Positions 6,768 to 13,944 of a stretch of 14,473 nt of DNA are shown here, in pieces (the stretch's first letter is position 1; every line of letters begins with the position of its first letter). The position numbers and the translations under genes were made by a program. The DNA is taken from the NCBI GenBank assembly GCA_019247865.1, contig JAFBAJ010000401.1:1-14473 (forward strand), written 5' to 3'. This DNA comes from Acidobacteriota bacterium (lineage in GTDB: Bacteria > Acidobacteriota > Blastocatellia > Pyrinomonadales > Pyrinomonadaceae). The notes under the pieces were generated by a model, which worked only from the letters and a program-made list of their open reading frames with translations, was not told the origin of the DNA and did not search any database.

Positions 6768-6808
6768 AGCTCTCTTGCAGGCTCGTACTGCGACGGGCAG
6801 GAGAAGCT
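6768..6808 (+). promoter_or_regulatory. Hairpin sequestering the btuB Shine-Dalgarno site
   Basis: AGCTCTCTTGC at 6768-6778 pairs with GCAGGAGAAGCT at 6797-6808: eleven pairs including one G-T, with a single bulged A. The right arm contains the btuB ribosome-binding site AGGAG (6799-6803), 9 nt before ATG 6813. There is no T-tract, so a translational output is the natural reading. The left-arm segment TCTCTTG (6771-6777) can also pair with the CAGGAGA of the aptamer core at 6752-6758, which would free the ribosome site. Confidence 0.65.
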
Positions 6809-6812
6809 AAAG

Positions 6813-9158
6813 ATGAGAGATACATATCATGTCGAGACGGCACGGGCCGTCTCAAGATACCTTTTCGGCAGTTTGGTGCTGGCCTTCCTTTTCGCCTTCC
6901 TCGCTTTCACAGCACAGGGGCAGAGCGGCGCGTCCGTCAGCGGCAGCGTGACGGACGAGAGCGGAGCCAAAGTGCCCGGCGCGGAGGTGCATCTGCGTGC
7001 GCGCAGCGGCGTCCAGCTCTTCGGGCGGACGAATCAGGAGGGCGTCTACAATTTCACCGGGCTCGGGCCGGGCGAATATATTCTGGAAGTGACGGCGCGC
7101 GGCTTTGCCGCCAATACTTCGGAGCCGCTGCTGGTCGAGCGCGGCTCTTCGGTCACGCGTGACTTTCAGCTTTCGGTCGCGGGCGTCAACGAGAACGTCG
7201 TCGTCGTCGCTTCCGGGACGCCGCAACGCGCCGACGAAGTCTCGAAGGCCACGACCGTGCTCAACGAGCAGGAGATAGAGACGCGGCGCGAGCTGACTCT
7301 GTCGGAAGCCCTGCGCGGCACGCCCGGCCTGCGCGTCCAGCAGCAGGGCACGCCGGGCGCTCTGACGACCCTGCGCCTGCGCGGCCTGCGCAACTACGAC
7401 ACTTCGATTCTGCTCGACGGCCTGCGCGTGCGCGACGCTTCGGAGATCAGGGGCTCGGCCGCGGCTCTGATGCCTGACCTCTTACCGTCCGGGCTGGAGC
7501 GCGTCGAGATACTGCGCGGCTCCGGCTCTTCGATCTACGGGACGAACGCCATCGGCGGCGTCATCAATCTGGTTCCGAGCGCTGGAACCGGGCGTCCACG
7601 TTTCGAGGCGAGCTTTGAGGGCGGCAGTCTCTCTCTCTTCCGCGAGCGCCTGCAGGGCTCCGGCGGCATCGGAAAAAGAGCTGGCTACAGCTTCGGCCTC
7701 ACGCGGCTCGACGTGCGGCGCGGCGTGGACGGCCATGATCCGTACGGCAACACTTCAGGCGGCGCGCGTGTGCAGTTCGAGCTGACGCCGGACATTAATC
7801 TGGCCGCCAATTTTTACGGCACCATCTCGAACGCGAACGTCAACAACGACCCGGTCGCGCTGCCCTCAGCCTTTACCGCGACGGAGCGTTTTCCGCGCGC
7901 GGTGGACGGCGTGAATTTCGTTTCGGACTCGGACGACCCGGACTCCGGCCGTCGCAATCGCCTGCTCGTCGGCTCGCTGCGCTACACGCAACGCGTCAAC
8001 GACATTTTTTCTTACACCGTCGCGTACCAGCGCGTCTCATCGCATCGCCGCAACTACGACGGGCCGCTGGTGGATGGCCCCTTCGGTGTCTTTAGCAGCA
8101 CGAACAAGGGTTTGACAGACACGCTCGACGGGCGCGCGAACGTGCGTTTGGGCAGAGCGAATCTGGTCACCGCCGGATTTGAGTTCGAGCGCGAAGCTTT
8201 CTTTCAGGAATCGATTCCGTCCTTCAATGTGCTGAACGGCACGACCGACCGGCAGCGCACGTTCGCCATCTTCGGTCAGGATCAGCTCGTCCTGCTGGAT
8301 GATCGTTTGCAGATTTCGGTCGGCGTGCGCGGCCAGTTCTACCGGATAAGTGCGGCGGACAGGCCCGGATTTCTGGCTGCGATCAAGGCCGAGAACTCCG
8401 TCACGGGCGACGGCTCGATCGCGTACTTTATCCGCTCGACCGGAACCAAGCTGCGCGCGCATGTCGGCAACGGTTTTCGCGCGCCCTCGCTCTTCGAGCG
8501 GTTCGGCGAGGCGAGCATCAACGGCGTCTTTCAGCGCATCGGCGACCCGACGCTGCGCGCAGAGCTGTCCATCAGCGCCGACGGCGGATTCGATCAGAGA
8601 CTTCTGGACGGCCGCGTGCTCTTCGGCGCGACCTACTTTTACACGCGGCTACAACGCACCATCGAGAGCACGTTCCCGGATCCGCTCGGCCTGCGCGTCT
8701 TCGCTTACGCCAACCGGCCGGGCGGCCTCGCGCGCGGCATCGAGACTTTTCTCGAAGCGGCTCCGGCACGCGGCGCAAGCGTGCGCGCCTCGTACACCTA
8801 CACCAACAGCGACCAGTTCAATCCCTTCGCCGGGCTCCAGCCGGAATACGTCATTCCGCACCATCTCTTCGCGCTCAACTATACGCAGCGTTATCGCCGC
8901 CTGCTGTTCAACTTCGACCTCAACCGGACAGGCTCTTACCTCGCGCCGATCTTCGGGCCGACGTTCAACCAGGCGGTTCTGACCTTCGACGGCTACACGA
9001 AGGCGGATCTCTTCGGGAGCTACGAGTATCCGGTCAACGAGAGGATGCGCCTCACGCTCTTCCTCGGCGCGGACAACATTTTCAATCAGAAATATTTTGA
9101 GAATGGATTTCGCGCGCCCGGCGCGCTCGGCAGAGGCGGAGTGAAGATGCAGTTCTAA
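6813..9158 (+). CDS. btuB: TonB-dependent outer-membrane cobalamin receptor
   Basis: The protein has 781 residues. The signal peptide runs to about residue 36 (FTAQGQ). A carboxypeptidase-regulatory-like beta domain follows at about 42-120 (SGSVTDESGAKVPGAEVHL...GPGEYILEVTARGF). A TonB-box-like strand NVVVVASG lies near 128-135. The plug domain at about 141-254 has LSEALRGTPGLRV, LRLRGLRN, ILLDGLRV, ERVEILRGSGSSIYGTNAIG and GGVINLV. The rest is a beta-barrel ending in phenylalanine (GGVKMQF), as expected for outer-membrane assembly. It would import cobalamin with TonB energy and hand it to BtuF. AGGAG lies 9 nt before ATG 6813. The name btuB rests on the riboswitch and the btuFCD neighbours; the receptor sequence alone does not fix the ligand. 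Confidence 0.9.
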   Translation: MRDTYHVETARAVSRYLFGSLVLAFLFAFLAFTAQGQSGASVSGSVTDESGAKVPGAEVHLRARSGVQLFGRTNQEGVYNFTGLGPGEYILEVTARGFAANTSEPLLVERGSSVTRDFQLSVAGVNENVVVVASGTPQRADEVSKATTVLNEQEIETRRELTLSEALRGTPGLRVQQQGTPGALTTLRLRGLRNYDTSILLDGLRVRDASEIRGSAAALMPDLLPSGLERVEILRGSGSSIYGTNAIGGVINLVPSAGTGRPRFEASFEGGSLSLFRERLQGSGGIGKRAGYSFGLTRLDVRRGVDGHDPYGNTSGGARVQFELTPDINLAANFYGTISNANVNNDPVALPSAFTATERFPRAVDGVNFVSDSDDPDSGRRNRLLVGSLRYTQRVNDIFSYTVAYQRVSSHRRNYDGPLVDGPFGVFSSTNKGLTDTLDGRANVRLGRANLVTAGFEFEREAFFQESIPSFNVLNGTTDRQRTFAIFGQDQLVLLDDRLQISVGVRGQFYRISAADRPGFLAAIKAENSVTGDGSIAYFIRSTGTKLRAHVGNGFRAPSLFERFGEASINGVFQRIGDPTLRAELSISADGGFDQRLLDGRVLFGATYFYTRLQRTIESTFPDPLGLRVFAYANRPGGLARGIETFLEAAPARGASVRASYTYTNSDQFNPFAGLQPEYVIPHHLFALNYTQRYRRLLFNFDLNRTGSYLAPIFGPTFNQAVLTFDGYTKADLFGSYEYPVNERMRLTLFLGADNIFNQKYFENGFRAPGALGRGGVKMQF

Positions 9159-9166
9159 AAAATCAT

Positions 9167-9240
9167 TAGCCACAGAGACACAGCGGCACACAGAAAGGAA
9201 ATATACTTAAAATCTCTGTGCCGCTGTGTCTCCGTGGCTA
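9167..9240. repeat. Inverted repeat between btuB and the convergent gene
   Basis: Arms 9167-9194 (starting TAGCCACAGAGACACAGCGG) and 9213-9240 (ending TGTCTCCGTGGCTA) are complementary over about 28 nt with few mismatches, around an AT-rich 18-nt loop. It lies 8 nt after the btuB stop and 12 nt before the end of the gene on the other strand. It could act as a bidirectional transcription barrier, but neither side has a strong T-tract. The CCACAGAGACACAG unit resembles an interspersed repeat common in some bacterial genomes. Confidence 0.78.
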
Positions 9241-9252
9241 AATCTCTTTATC

Positions 9253-9672
9253 TCAGTCGTTCGCGCGGACATCCGCTTTGGTCAGAAATCCGCCGATGAG
9301 GAAGACCAGGCCGAGCAGGACGTGCACGGCGTGATCCATCGTCCCCAGTTCGAGCGTGCCCGGCAGGACTTTCCACAGATGCGCGTCCGAACCCATGCTT
9401 GCCATTCCGGCTACCGTCGGCACTCCCGGAGCGCCGAGCACGAAGCCGAGGATGGCGAGCAGCAGGTAGACCGCGCCGAAGACCAGACAGAAGAGCCGCG
9501 CGCCGTGCAACGATCCAGCAAATCCGAAGTAGAGTGCGACCGCGCCTGAGATGATATGCACCAGGTTATGCGCGAGGCTCAGATGCGTGCCGAGGAGGCC
9601 GGGCATGACAAATCCGCACAGCCCGACGATAAGGAACACGACGCCCAGAAGTTTGCAGATGGTTTTTGCCAT
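9253..9672 (-). CDS. Small integral membrane protein, DUF4383-like
   Basis: This 139-residue protein has four hydrophobic segments. They lie near residues 6-26 (LLGVVFLIVGLCGFVMPGLL), 30-52 (LAHNLVHIISGAVALYFGF), 58-80 (ARLFCLVFGAVYLLLAILGFVLG) and 112-132 (DHAVHVLLGLVFLIGGFLT). The spacing and the HNLVH-IISG and DHAVHVLLG histidine motifs resemble the DUF4383 family, whose function is unknown. ATG at 9672 is preferred because it starts MAKTICKLLG right before the first membrane segment. The frame stays open upstream to 9714, but that would add a charged tail; GGAG lies upstream at a rather long spacing. It is convergent with btuB, and no functional link to B12 uptake is evident. Confidence 0.8.
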   Translation of the reverse strand: MAKTICKLLGVVFLIVGLCGFVMPGLLGTHLSLAHNLVHIISGAVALYFGFAGSLHGARLFCLVFGAVYLLLAILGFVLGAPGVPTVAGMASMGSDAHLWKVLPGTLELGTMDHAVHVLLGLVFLIGGFLTKADVRAND

Positions 9673-9767
9673 AATCTCTTTTCTTCTCTCCTTTGATGAG
9701 AAAAAGGTTAACAACCATGAGCGGCATCGTCCCGACTACCGAACGGTTCCGCCGATTAATCCCAGAA

Positions 9768-9797
9768 TGTACAAGCTGCGTTGGCCGGGATTGTACA
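9768..9797. promoter_or_regulatory. Inverted repeat TGTACAA-N16-TTGTACA, possible operator
   Basis: Two perfect 7-nt inverted half-sites lie at 9768-9774 and 9791-9797 in the 260-nt divergent intergenic region between 9672 (-) and 9933 (+). Each half carries the self-complementary core TGTACA. It could be an operator or a hairpin. No regulator gene is nearby, so the role is unknown. Confidence 0.3.
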
Positions 9798-9881
9798 CCA
9801 AAGCAGTCTATAAAGATGCAAAAGATTTACTCCGCAAAAGTTTTCCGCCCGCCGCGACACTAAGCGACGCGCGGTGGCGGA

Positions 9882-9890
9882 TGTTATACT
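9882..9890 (+). promoter_or_regulatory. Extended -10 promoter candidate
   Basis: TGTTATACT at 9882-9890 is an extended -10 element (TGn plus TATACT). It would start transcription near 9897, giving a leader of about 35 nt that includes the strong GGAGG site of the gene at 9933. No good -35 is visible, which extended -10 promoters tolerate. Confidence 0.45.
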
Positions 9891-9932
9891 CAGGAGCGCC
9901 AACATCAAAGACTTTGCAGGCGGAGGAAACAG

Positions 9933-10997
9933 ATGTTCTATCTTCCACATAACATTCTACGCGCAGGCCGGGAAAACGGATTTGTGCCACGCGCTCACAG
10001 TCTGTTTTGCGCCCTGGTGCTGGCTCTCCTGCTGCCCGTCGCGGCCTGCGCGTACACGGTCGTCATGCACGGCGGCCACAGCGTCGAGATCCCGGACAGG
10101 TTCGAGGTGACCGGCACGGCTCTGACCTACGAGACGGCGAACGGCATCTACGTCACGCTGCAAATGTCGAGCATCGACATCGCCGCGACCGAGCGCGCCA
10201 ACGGCGAGCCAGCGGGCAGCCTGCTCCGTCGCGCCGGGCTGAAACCCGCGCCGCCAACAACCAACACACAACGCGCGACGAGGACGCTGACCAATCTCGA
10301 CCTCGAACCGTCGCGGCAGAAGCGGCTTGAGAGCGAGGCTGCGTACGAGCGTCGCCGTGTCGAGCTGGGCCTGCCGTCGCGCGAGGAAATGGAGCGGCGA
10401 CGCGATGAAGAGAATGCGCGTGCGCGCGAGCTGATGAATGAGAGCGCGGGCGCTGAGGCCGAAGCCGAAAGCTACTGGCGTTCGCGCGCCACCGAGCTGC
10501 GCAACGAAATCTACGCGCTCGATGCCGAGCTCAATTACGTGCACGCGCGTCTTAATGAAACGAGCGACATCATCAGCACCGTTTCATACGCCACCATCGG
10601 CAGCCCCGTCCCGTTCATCTTTTCGACCGCCAGCGCGCCGCAGCCGCCCGCAGCCCTTTACGGGATTCCGTCCGGCGGCCGAACGATGCGCCCGCAGGTC
10701 GCCACGCGGTCGCTGCCGTCCGTTCGGCCGCGCACCTCCGTCTTCTTCGGCGTCAACAACCAGTTCGGCGGCTTTCAGAAGCACCGGCAGCCCTTCTTCA
10801 ATCAATGTCGCTTCGCGCCGTGCTTCCCGAATTTCGTCTCGACCTATCCATACAACTACGACTCTTACGACCGCTCGTATCTCCTGACGCGGTTCAGAGA
10901 GCTGGAAGGCACGCGCGCAGGATTGCTGGCGCGCTGGCGAATCCTCGAAGACGAAGCGCGCCGGGCTGGAGCGCAGCCGGGCTGGCTCAGACCTTAG
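9933..10997 (+). CDS. Exported protein of unknown function with coiled coil
   Basis: This 354-residue protein is not recognised as a characterised family. It begins with a charged stretch and a signal peptide core at about residues 23-40 (LFCALVLALLLPVAACA). VAAC fits a lipobox loosely (Cys39), while ACA-Y would fit signal peptidase I. The mature N-terminus, YTVVMHGGHSVEIPDRFEVTGTALTYETANGIYVTLQMSSIDI, looks like a short beta-rich domain. Residues about 100-205 are highly charged and probably helical or coiled coil (RQKRLESEAAYERRRVELG, EMERRRDEENARARELM). After that comes a low-complexity Pro/Gly/Phe region and a final helix. GGAGG at 9922-9926 lies 6 nt before ATG. The next gene follows after 9 nt, so the two are likely co-transcribed. 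Confidence 0.8.
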   Translation: MFYLPHNILRAGRENGFVPRAHSLFCALVLALLLPVAACAYTVVMHGGHSVEIPDRFEVTGTALTYETANGIYVTLQMSSIDIAATERANGEPAGSLLRRAGLKPAPPTTNTQRATRTLTNLDLEPSRQKRLESEAAYERRRVELGLPSREEMERRRDEENARARELMNESAGAEAEAESYWRSRATELRNEIYALDAELNYVHARLNETSDIISTVSYATIGSPVPFIFSTASAPQPPAALYGIPSGGRTMRPQVATRSLPSVRPRTSVFFGVNNQFGGFQKHRQPFFNQCRFAPCFPNFVSTYPYNYDSYDRSYLLTRFRELEGTRAGLLARWRILEDEARRAGAQPGWLRP

Positions 10998-11006
10998 ACC
11001 CTTATC

Positions 11007-12251
11007 ATGAGCGGAAGAAAAATTTTCTTCACCATCGCCATCGCGTTCTCTCTTTTGTGCGTGCTGGTGGTCGGCTTTGCGTTCCTGTTCTATCGGCGAT
11101 ACATCGCGCCTTTCCAGGCGATGAAGGAACTGCCGCCAGAGATCAAAGAGGCGCGTGTGCTGTTGGGCGCGGAGCTTCTGTCGCGAACTGAGTTTCTGAA
11201 ATTCCAATTTGGTTCGGTGGAAGATATTGTCGTCGGCGAGCTGGACGGCAAGCCCGGCCAGGACATCGGCATCGCCGGACGTTTAGGCGCGAAGCTCGTT
11301 GATCGAGAGGGACAGCTCAAAGAGCAAACGTCGTATCAGTTCGAGCGCGAGACCCGGAAGTTGGGGCCGCTTGAGATCAAGCCGGAAAAGATGAGTCTCG
11401 GCGACATACGGATCGTGGATCTTGAAGGCGACGGTGTGTGTGAATACTTCGGTCGCGGCAGTACGGACGGCGCGGCGGTCTTTGACCATCAGGGCAAGGC
11501 GCTCTGGAGCTACGGCAGCTTCACCGAAGAGAAGACCTCGATCGACGATCTGGCCGTCGGCGATCTGGATGGAGACGGCGTGGCCGAGTTTCTTGCTTCA
11601 TGGGACGGCTACGAGTTGTTTGACAGGTCTGGAGTGAAAAGGTGGACGCAGGCGCAAAAATATACCGGACAGGTCGAGATCGTGGACGCCGATGGCGACG
11701 GCAAAGCCGACATCATCTGTGACGACGGTCCAATCATGACAGTGAGGGATGCCGAGGGGCAGGTGCGGGAAAAGGTTGGAATGCCGTTCACTCTTGGCAA
11801 CTTTTCCCTCGTTAAGTGGGATGATAAGCAGCCTCCCAGGATTCTGGATACAGACAAGGGGCAGCTCTGGCTGATCGGCCTCGACGGTCAGGTCGTCTCG
11901 AAGTTTGACGCTCCCCTCAGCGAACTCAAAAAGCCCCACCCGGAGAAGATAGAAATTCCGGGCATGAGCGAACCCTACGTGTCCGATACGGACACGCTCT
12001 ATCAAACCGAAGGCGTGCGGGTCAGGCTGAGCAAAGACAAAGACCCGTACTTCGCGGTCGTCGCGCGCTTCGCGGTGCTCGATCATTCGCTCTTCTACGT
12101 TTACGATGCGAGCGGCAAGCTCGTCTATCAAGAGGTGATGCCCGAAGCCTGCTCTGCGATCGCGGTTTTGAAGCCGGAGGGCGAGGACGGCGCGCAGGTC
12201 TTGCTGGTCGGCGGAAGTGAGACCGTCTGGCGCTACGCGGCGCGACAATAA
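11007..12251 (+). CDS. Membrane-anchored FG-GAP/VCBS-like repeat protein
   Basis: This 414-residue protein has an N-terminal membrane anchor at about residues 7-29 (FFTIAIAFSLLCVLVVGFAFLFY) preceded by positive charges, so the bulk probably lies outside the cytoplasm. It contains three calcium-type loops of the FG-GAP/VCBS kind: VDLEGDGVCEYF (137-148), GDLDGDGVAEFL (185-196) and VDADGDGKADII (226-237). The first is degenerate. The spacing of about 40-48 residues fits blades of a beta-propeller. Such domains often mediate protein or ligand contacts, but the partner is unknown. No Shine-Dalgarno is visible before ATG 11007. The 9-nt gap after the coiled-coil gene suggests a two-gene operon and perhaps a shared envelope role, which is inference. 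Confidence 0.78.
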   Translation: MSGRKIFFTIAIAFSLLCVLVVGFAFLFYRRYIAPFQAMKELPPEIKEARVLLGAELLSRTEFLKFQFGSVEDIVVGELDGKPGQDIGIAGRLGAKLVDREGQLKEQTSYQFERETRKLGPLEIKPEKMSLGDIRIVDLEGDGVCEYFGRGSTDGAAVFDHQGKALWSYGSFTEEKTSIDDLAVGDLDGDGVAEFLASWDGYELFDRSGVKRWTQAQKYTGQVEIVDADGDGKADIICDDGPIMTVRDAEGQVREKVGMPFTLGNFSLVKWDDKQPPRILDTDKGQLWLIGLDGQVVSKFDAPLSELKKPHPEKIEIPGMSEPYVSDTDTLYQTEGVRVRLSKDKDPYFAVVARFAVLDHSLFYVYDASGKLVYQEVMPEACSAIAVLKPEGEDGAQVLLVGGSETVWRYAARQ

Positions 12252-12280
12252 TTTTTTGAAGCGGAGATGATGACGTTAAC

Positions 12281-13765
12281 ATGTGTGCTATGAAAGAGGG
12301 TTGGGAGACGGTCATCGGGTTGGAGATTCACGCGCAGCTGAACACGGAATCGAAGATCTTCTGCGGCTGTTCGACGCGTTTCGGTGACGAGCCGAACGCG
12401 AACACGTGCCCGGTCTGTCTGGGTTTGCCGGGCGCTTTGCCCGTGCTCAATCGTCGCGCGGTCGAGCTGGGCGCGCGTGCGGCGCTGGCTCTTTCGCTGC
12501 ACGTCAACGAGCGCTCCATCTTCGCGCGCAAGAACTATTTCTACCCAGACCTGCCTAAGGGCTATCAAATCTCGCAGTACGATCAGCCGTTCTCTGAGCG
12601 CGGCGAGCTGGAAATTCTGACCGCCGAGCGCGATGAGGGCGGACGCCCGCGCGAGTGGCGGCCGATGAAGGTTCGCATCACGCGGCTGCATCTTGAAGAG
12701 GATGCCGGTAAGAATGTGCACGAGGGATTGCCGGACGTAGACCGCTATTCTTACATCGACCTCAACCGCGCCGGGACTCCGCTCGCGGAGATCGTCACGG
12801 AGCCGGACTTTCGCTCTTCATGGGAAGCCTACGATTACGTCAATCACGTCCGCCGCGCGCTGCAATGGGTCGGCGCTTCCGAGGCCGACATGGAGAAGGG
12901 CAACCTGCGCTGTGAGGCGAACGTCTCCGTGCGCCGCATCGGCGATGAGAAGTTCGGGACGAAGGTCGAGCTCAAGAACCTGAACTCCGTGCGCTTCATG
13001 CAGCGTGCTATCGAATTCGAGATCGAAAGGCAGATCGCGCTGATAGAGTCTGGCGGGCGCGTCACGCAGGAGACGCGCCTCTGGGACGAGCGCGCGGGCG
13101 AGACGCGCGTCATGCGCTCGAAAGAGGAGGCGCACGATTACCGCTATTTCCCGGAGCCGGACTTGCCGCCGCTCATGGTCTCGCCGGAGTTCATCGAAGG
13201 CGTCAAAAACTCTCTGCCGGAATTGCCGGATGTGCGACGCGACCGCTTGATGAAGGAGTACGAGCTGCCGTTCGGCGATGCTTCGCATCTCGTCACGGAT
13301 CGCGCGCTGGCGGACTATTACGAGCAGGCTGCGGCGGCGGCGTTGAATCCGCGCGCGGCGGCCAACTGGCTGCGGTCAGAATTGCTGCGCGAGCTGGAGG
13401 CCGCGAATCAAACGATTGACCAAAGCCCCGTCCCGCCGGCGGAGCTGGGCGCGCTGGTGCGCCTCATTGACGAAGGCAAGATCAGCGGCAAGCAGGGCAA
13501 GGAAGTCCTCGTCGAGATGTTCGCCAACGGCACAGGCGCGGCAGCCGTCGTCGCCGAGCGTGGCCTGGTGCAGGTCAGCGACGCGGGCGAGATCGACGCC
13601 GCCATCGACGAGGTGATGAAGAGCAGCCCGGCGCAGCTCGAACAGTACCGCGCGGGCAAAGAAACCCTCTTCGGCTTCTTCGTCGGACAGGTCATGAAGG
13701 CCATGAAGGGCAAGGGCAATCCTAAGGTGGTCAACGAGCGTTTGAAAGAGAAGCTATCCGCGTAG
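12281..13765 (+). CDS. gatB: Aspartyl/glutamyl-tRNA(Asn/Gln) amidotransferase subunit B
   Basis: GatB activates the glutamate or aspartate on mischarged tRNA by phosphorylation so that GatA-derived ammonia converts it to Gln or Asn. The 494 residues match the family. The N-terminus shows [24 protein letters not shown] and [16 protein letters not shown], with four cysteines (28, 30, 43, 46) of the metal-binding type. Next come [44 protein letters not shown], and [20 protein letters not shown]. The helical and YqeY-like tRNA-binding tail fills about residues 350-494. ATG 12290 ([12 protein letters not shown]) is an equally good start by family length. GGAG at 12263-12266 is too distant for either start. 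gatA and gatC are not in view. Confidence 0.96.
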   Translation: MCAMKEGWETVIGLEIHAQLNTESKIFCGCSTRFGDEPNANTCPVCLGLPGALPVLNRRAVELGARAALALSLHVNERSIFARKNYFYPDLPKGYQISQYDQPFSERGELEILTAERDEGGRPREWRPMKVRITRLHLEEDAGKNVHEGLPDVDRYSYIDLNRAGTPLAEIVTEPDFRSSWEAYDYVNHVRRALQWVGASEADMEKGNLRCEANVSVRRIGDEKFGTKVELKNLNSVRFMQRAIEFEIERQIALIESGGRVTQETRLWDERAGETRVMRSKEEAHDYRYFPEPDLPPLMVSPEFIEGVKNSLPELPDVRRDRLMKEYELPFGDASHLVTDRALADYYEQAAAAALNPRAAANWLRSELLRELEAANQTIDQSPVPPAELGALVRLIDEGKISGKQGKEVLVEMFANGTGAAAVVAERGLVQVSDAGEIDAAIDEVMKSSPAQLEQYRAGKETLFGFFVGQVMKAMKGKGNPKVVNERLKEKLSA

Positions 13766-13791
13766 TAGGGGCAGGGCTTGTCCCTGCCCGC
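13765..13791. repeat. Palindromic repeat after gatB (inverted copy)
   Basis: This 27-nt copy starts GTAGGGGCAGGG and ends CCCTGCCCGC, and it forms a GC-rich hairpin with a CTTGT-like loop. It is the reverse complement, with one mismatch, of the units at 13872-13900 and 13901-13929. It begins at the last base of the gatB stop codon, so it may cap the gatB mRNA. No T-tract follows. Confidence 0.8.
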
Positions 13792-13843
13792 ATCGTCCGA
13801 GAGGACGATCAGCAAGATGCGCCATTATTCAAGATTGAATGGC
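13792..13843. repeat. Two hairpins in the gatB-SDR spacer
   Basis: ATCGTCC-GAGA-GGACGAT at 13792-13809 is a perfect 7-bp stem with a tetraloop, enclosed by GCATC/GATGC (13790-13794 and 13816-13820). A second hairpin at 13821-13843 pairs GCCATT with AATGGC around a short AT-rich loop. No coding frame of interest runs through this spacer. Confidence 0.55.
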
Positions 13844-13871
13844 ATGGTCAGTTGATTCGCGCATACGCGCG

Positions 13872-13929
13872 GCGGGCAGGGACCAGCCCTGCCCCTACAG
13901 GCGGGCAGGGACCAGCCCTGCCCCTACAG
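13872..13929. repeat. Tandem pair of identical 29-bp palindromic units
   Basis: Units 13872-13900 and 13901-13929 are identical and directly adjacent. Each starts GCGGGCAGGGACCAGCCC and ends CCCCTACAG, and each is itself a hairpin. They are inverted relative to the copy at 13765. The second unit ends 15 nt before the next start codon, so the array fills most of the leader of the downstream gene. Confidence 0.88.
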
Positions 13930-13944
13930 ATTAAGAGGATGATT

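Noticed and set aside
9551..9952. 133-codon plus-strand open frame across the 9673-9932 intergenic region
   Set aside because: It starts inside the DUF4383-like gene on the other strand and overlaps the next gene's ribosome site in another frame; it has no domain or coherent composition.
13768..13789. Rho-independent terminator of gatB
   Set aside because: The hairpin is strong, but no T-tract follows, and the same sequence recurs as a repeat nearby, so it is called a repeat.
13872..13929. Possible CRISPR remnant
   Set aside because: The two 29-bp units are directly adjacent with no spacer between them, and no cas genes are present.
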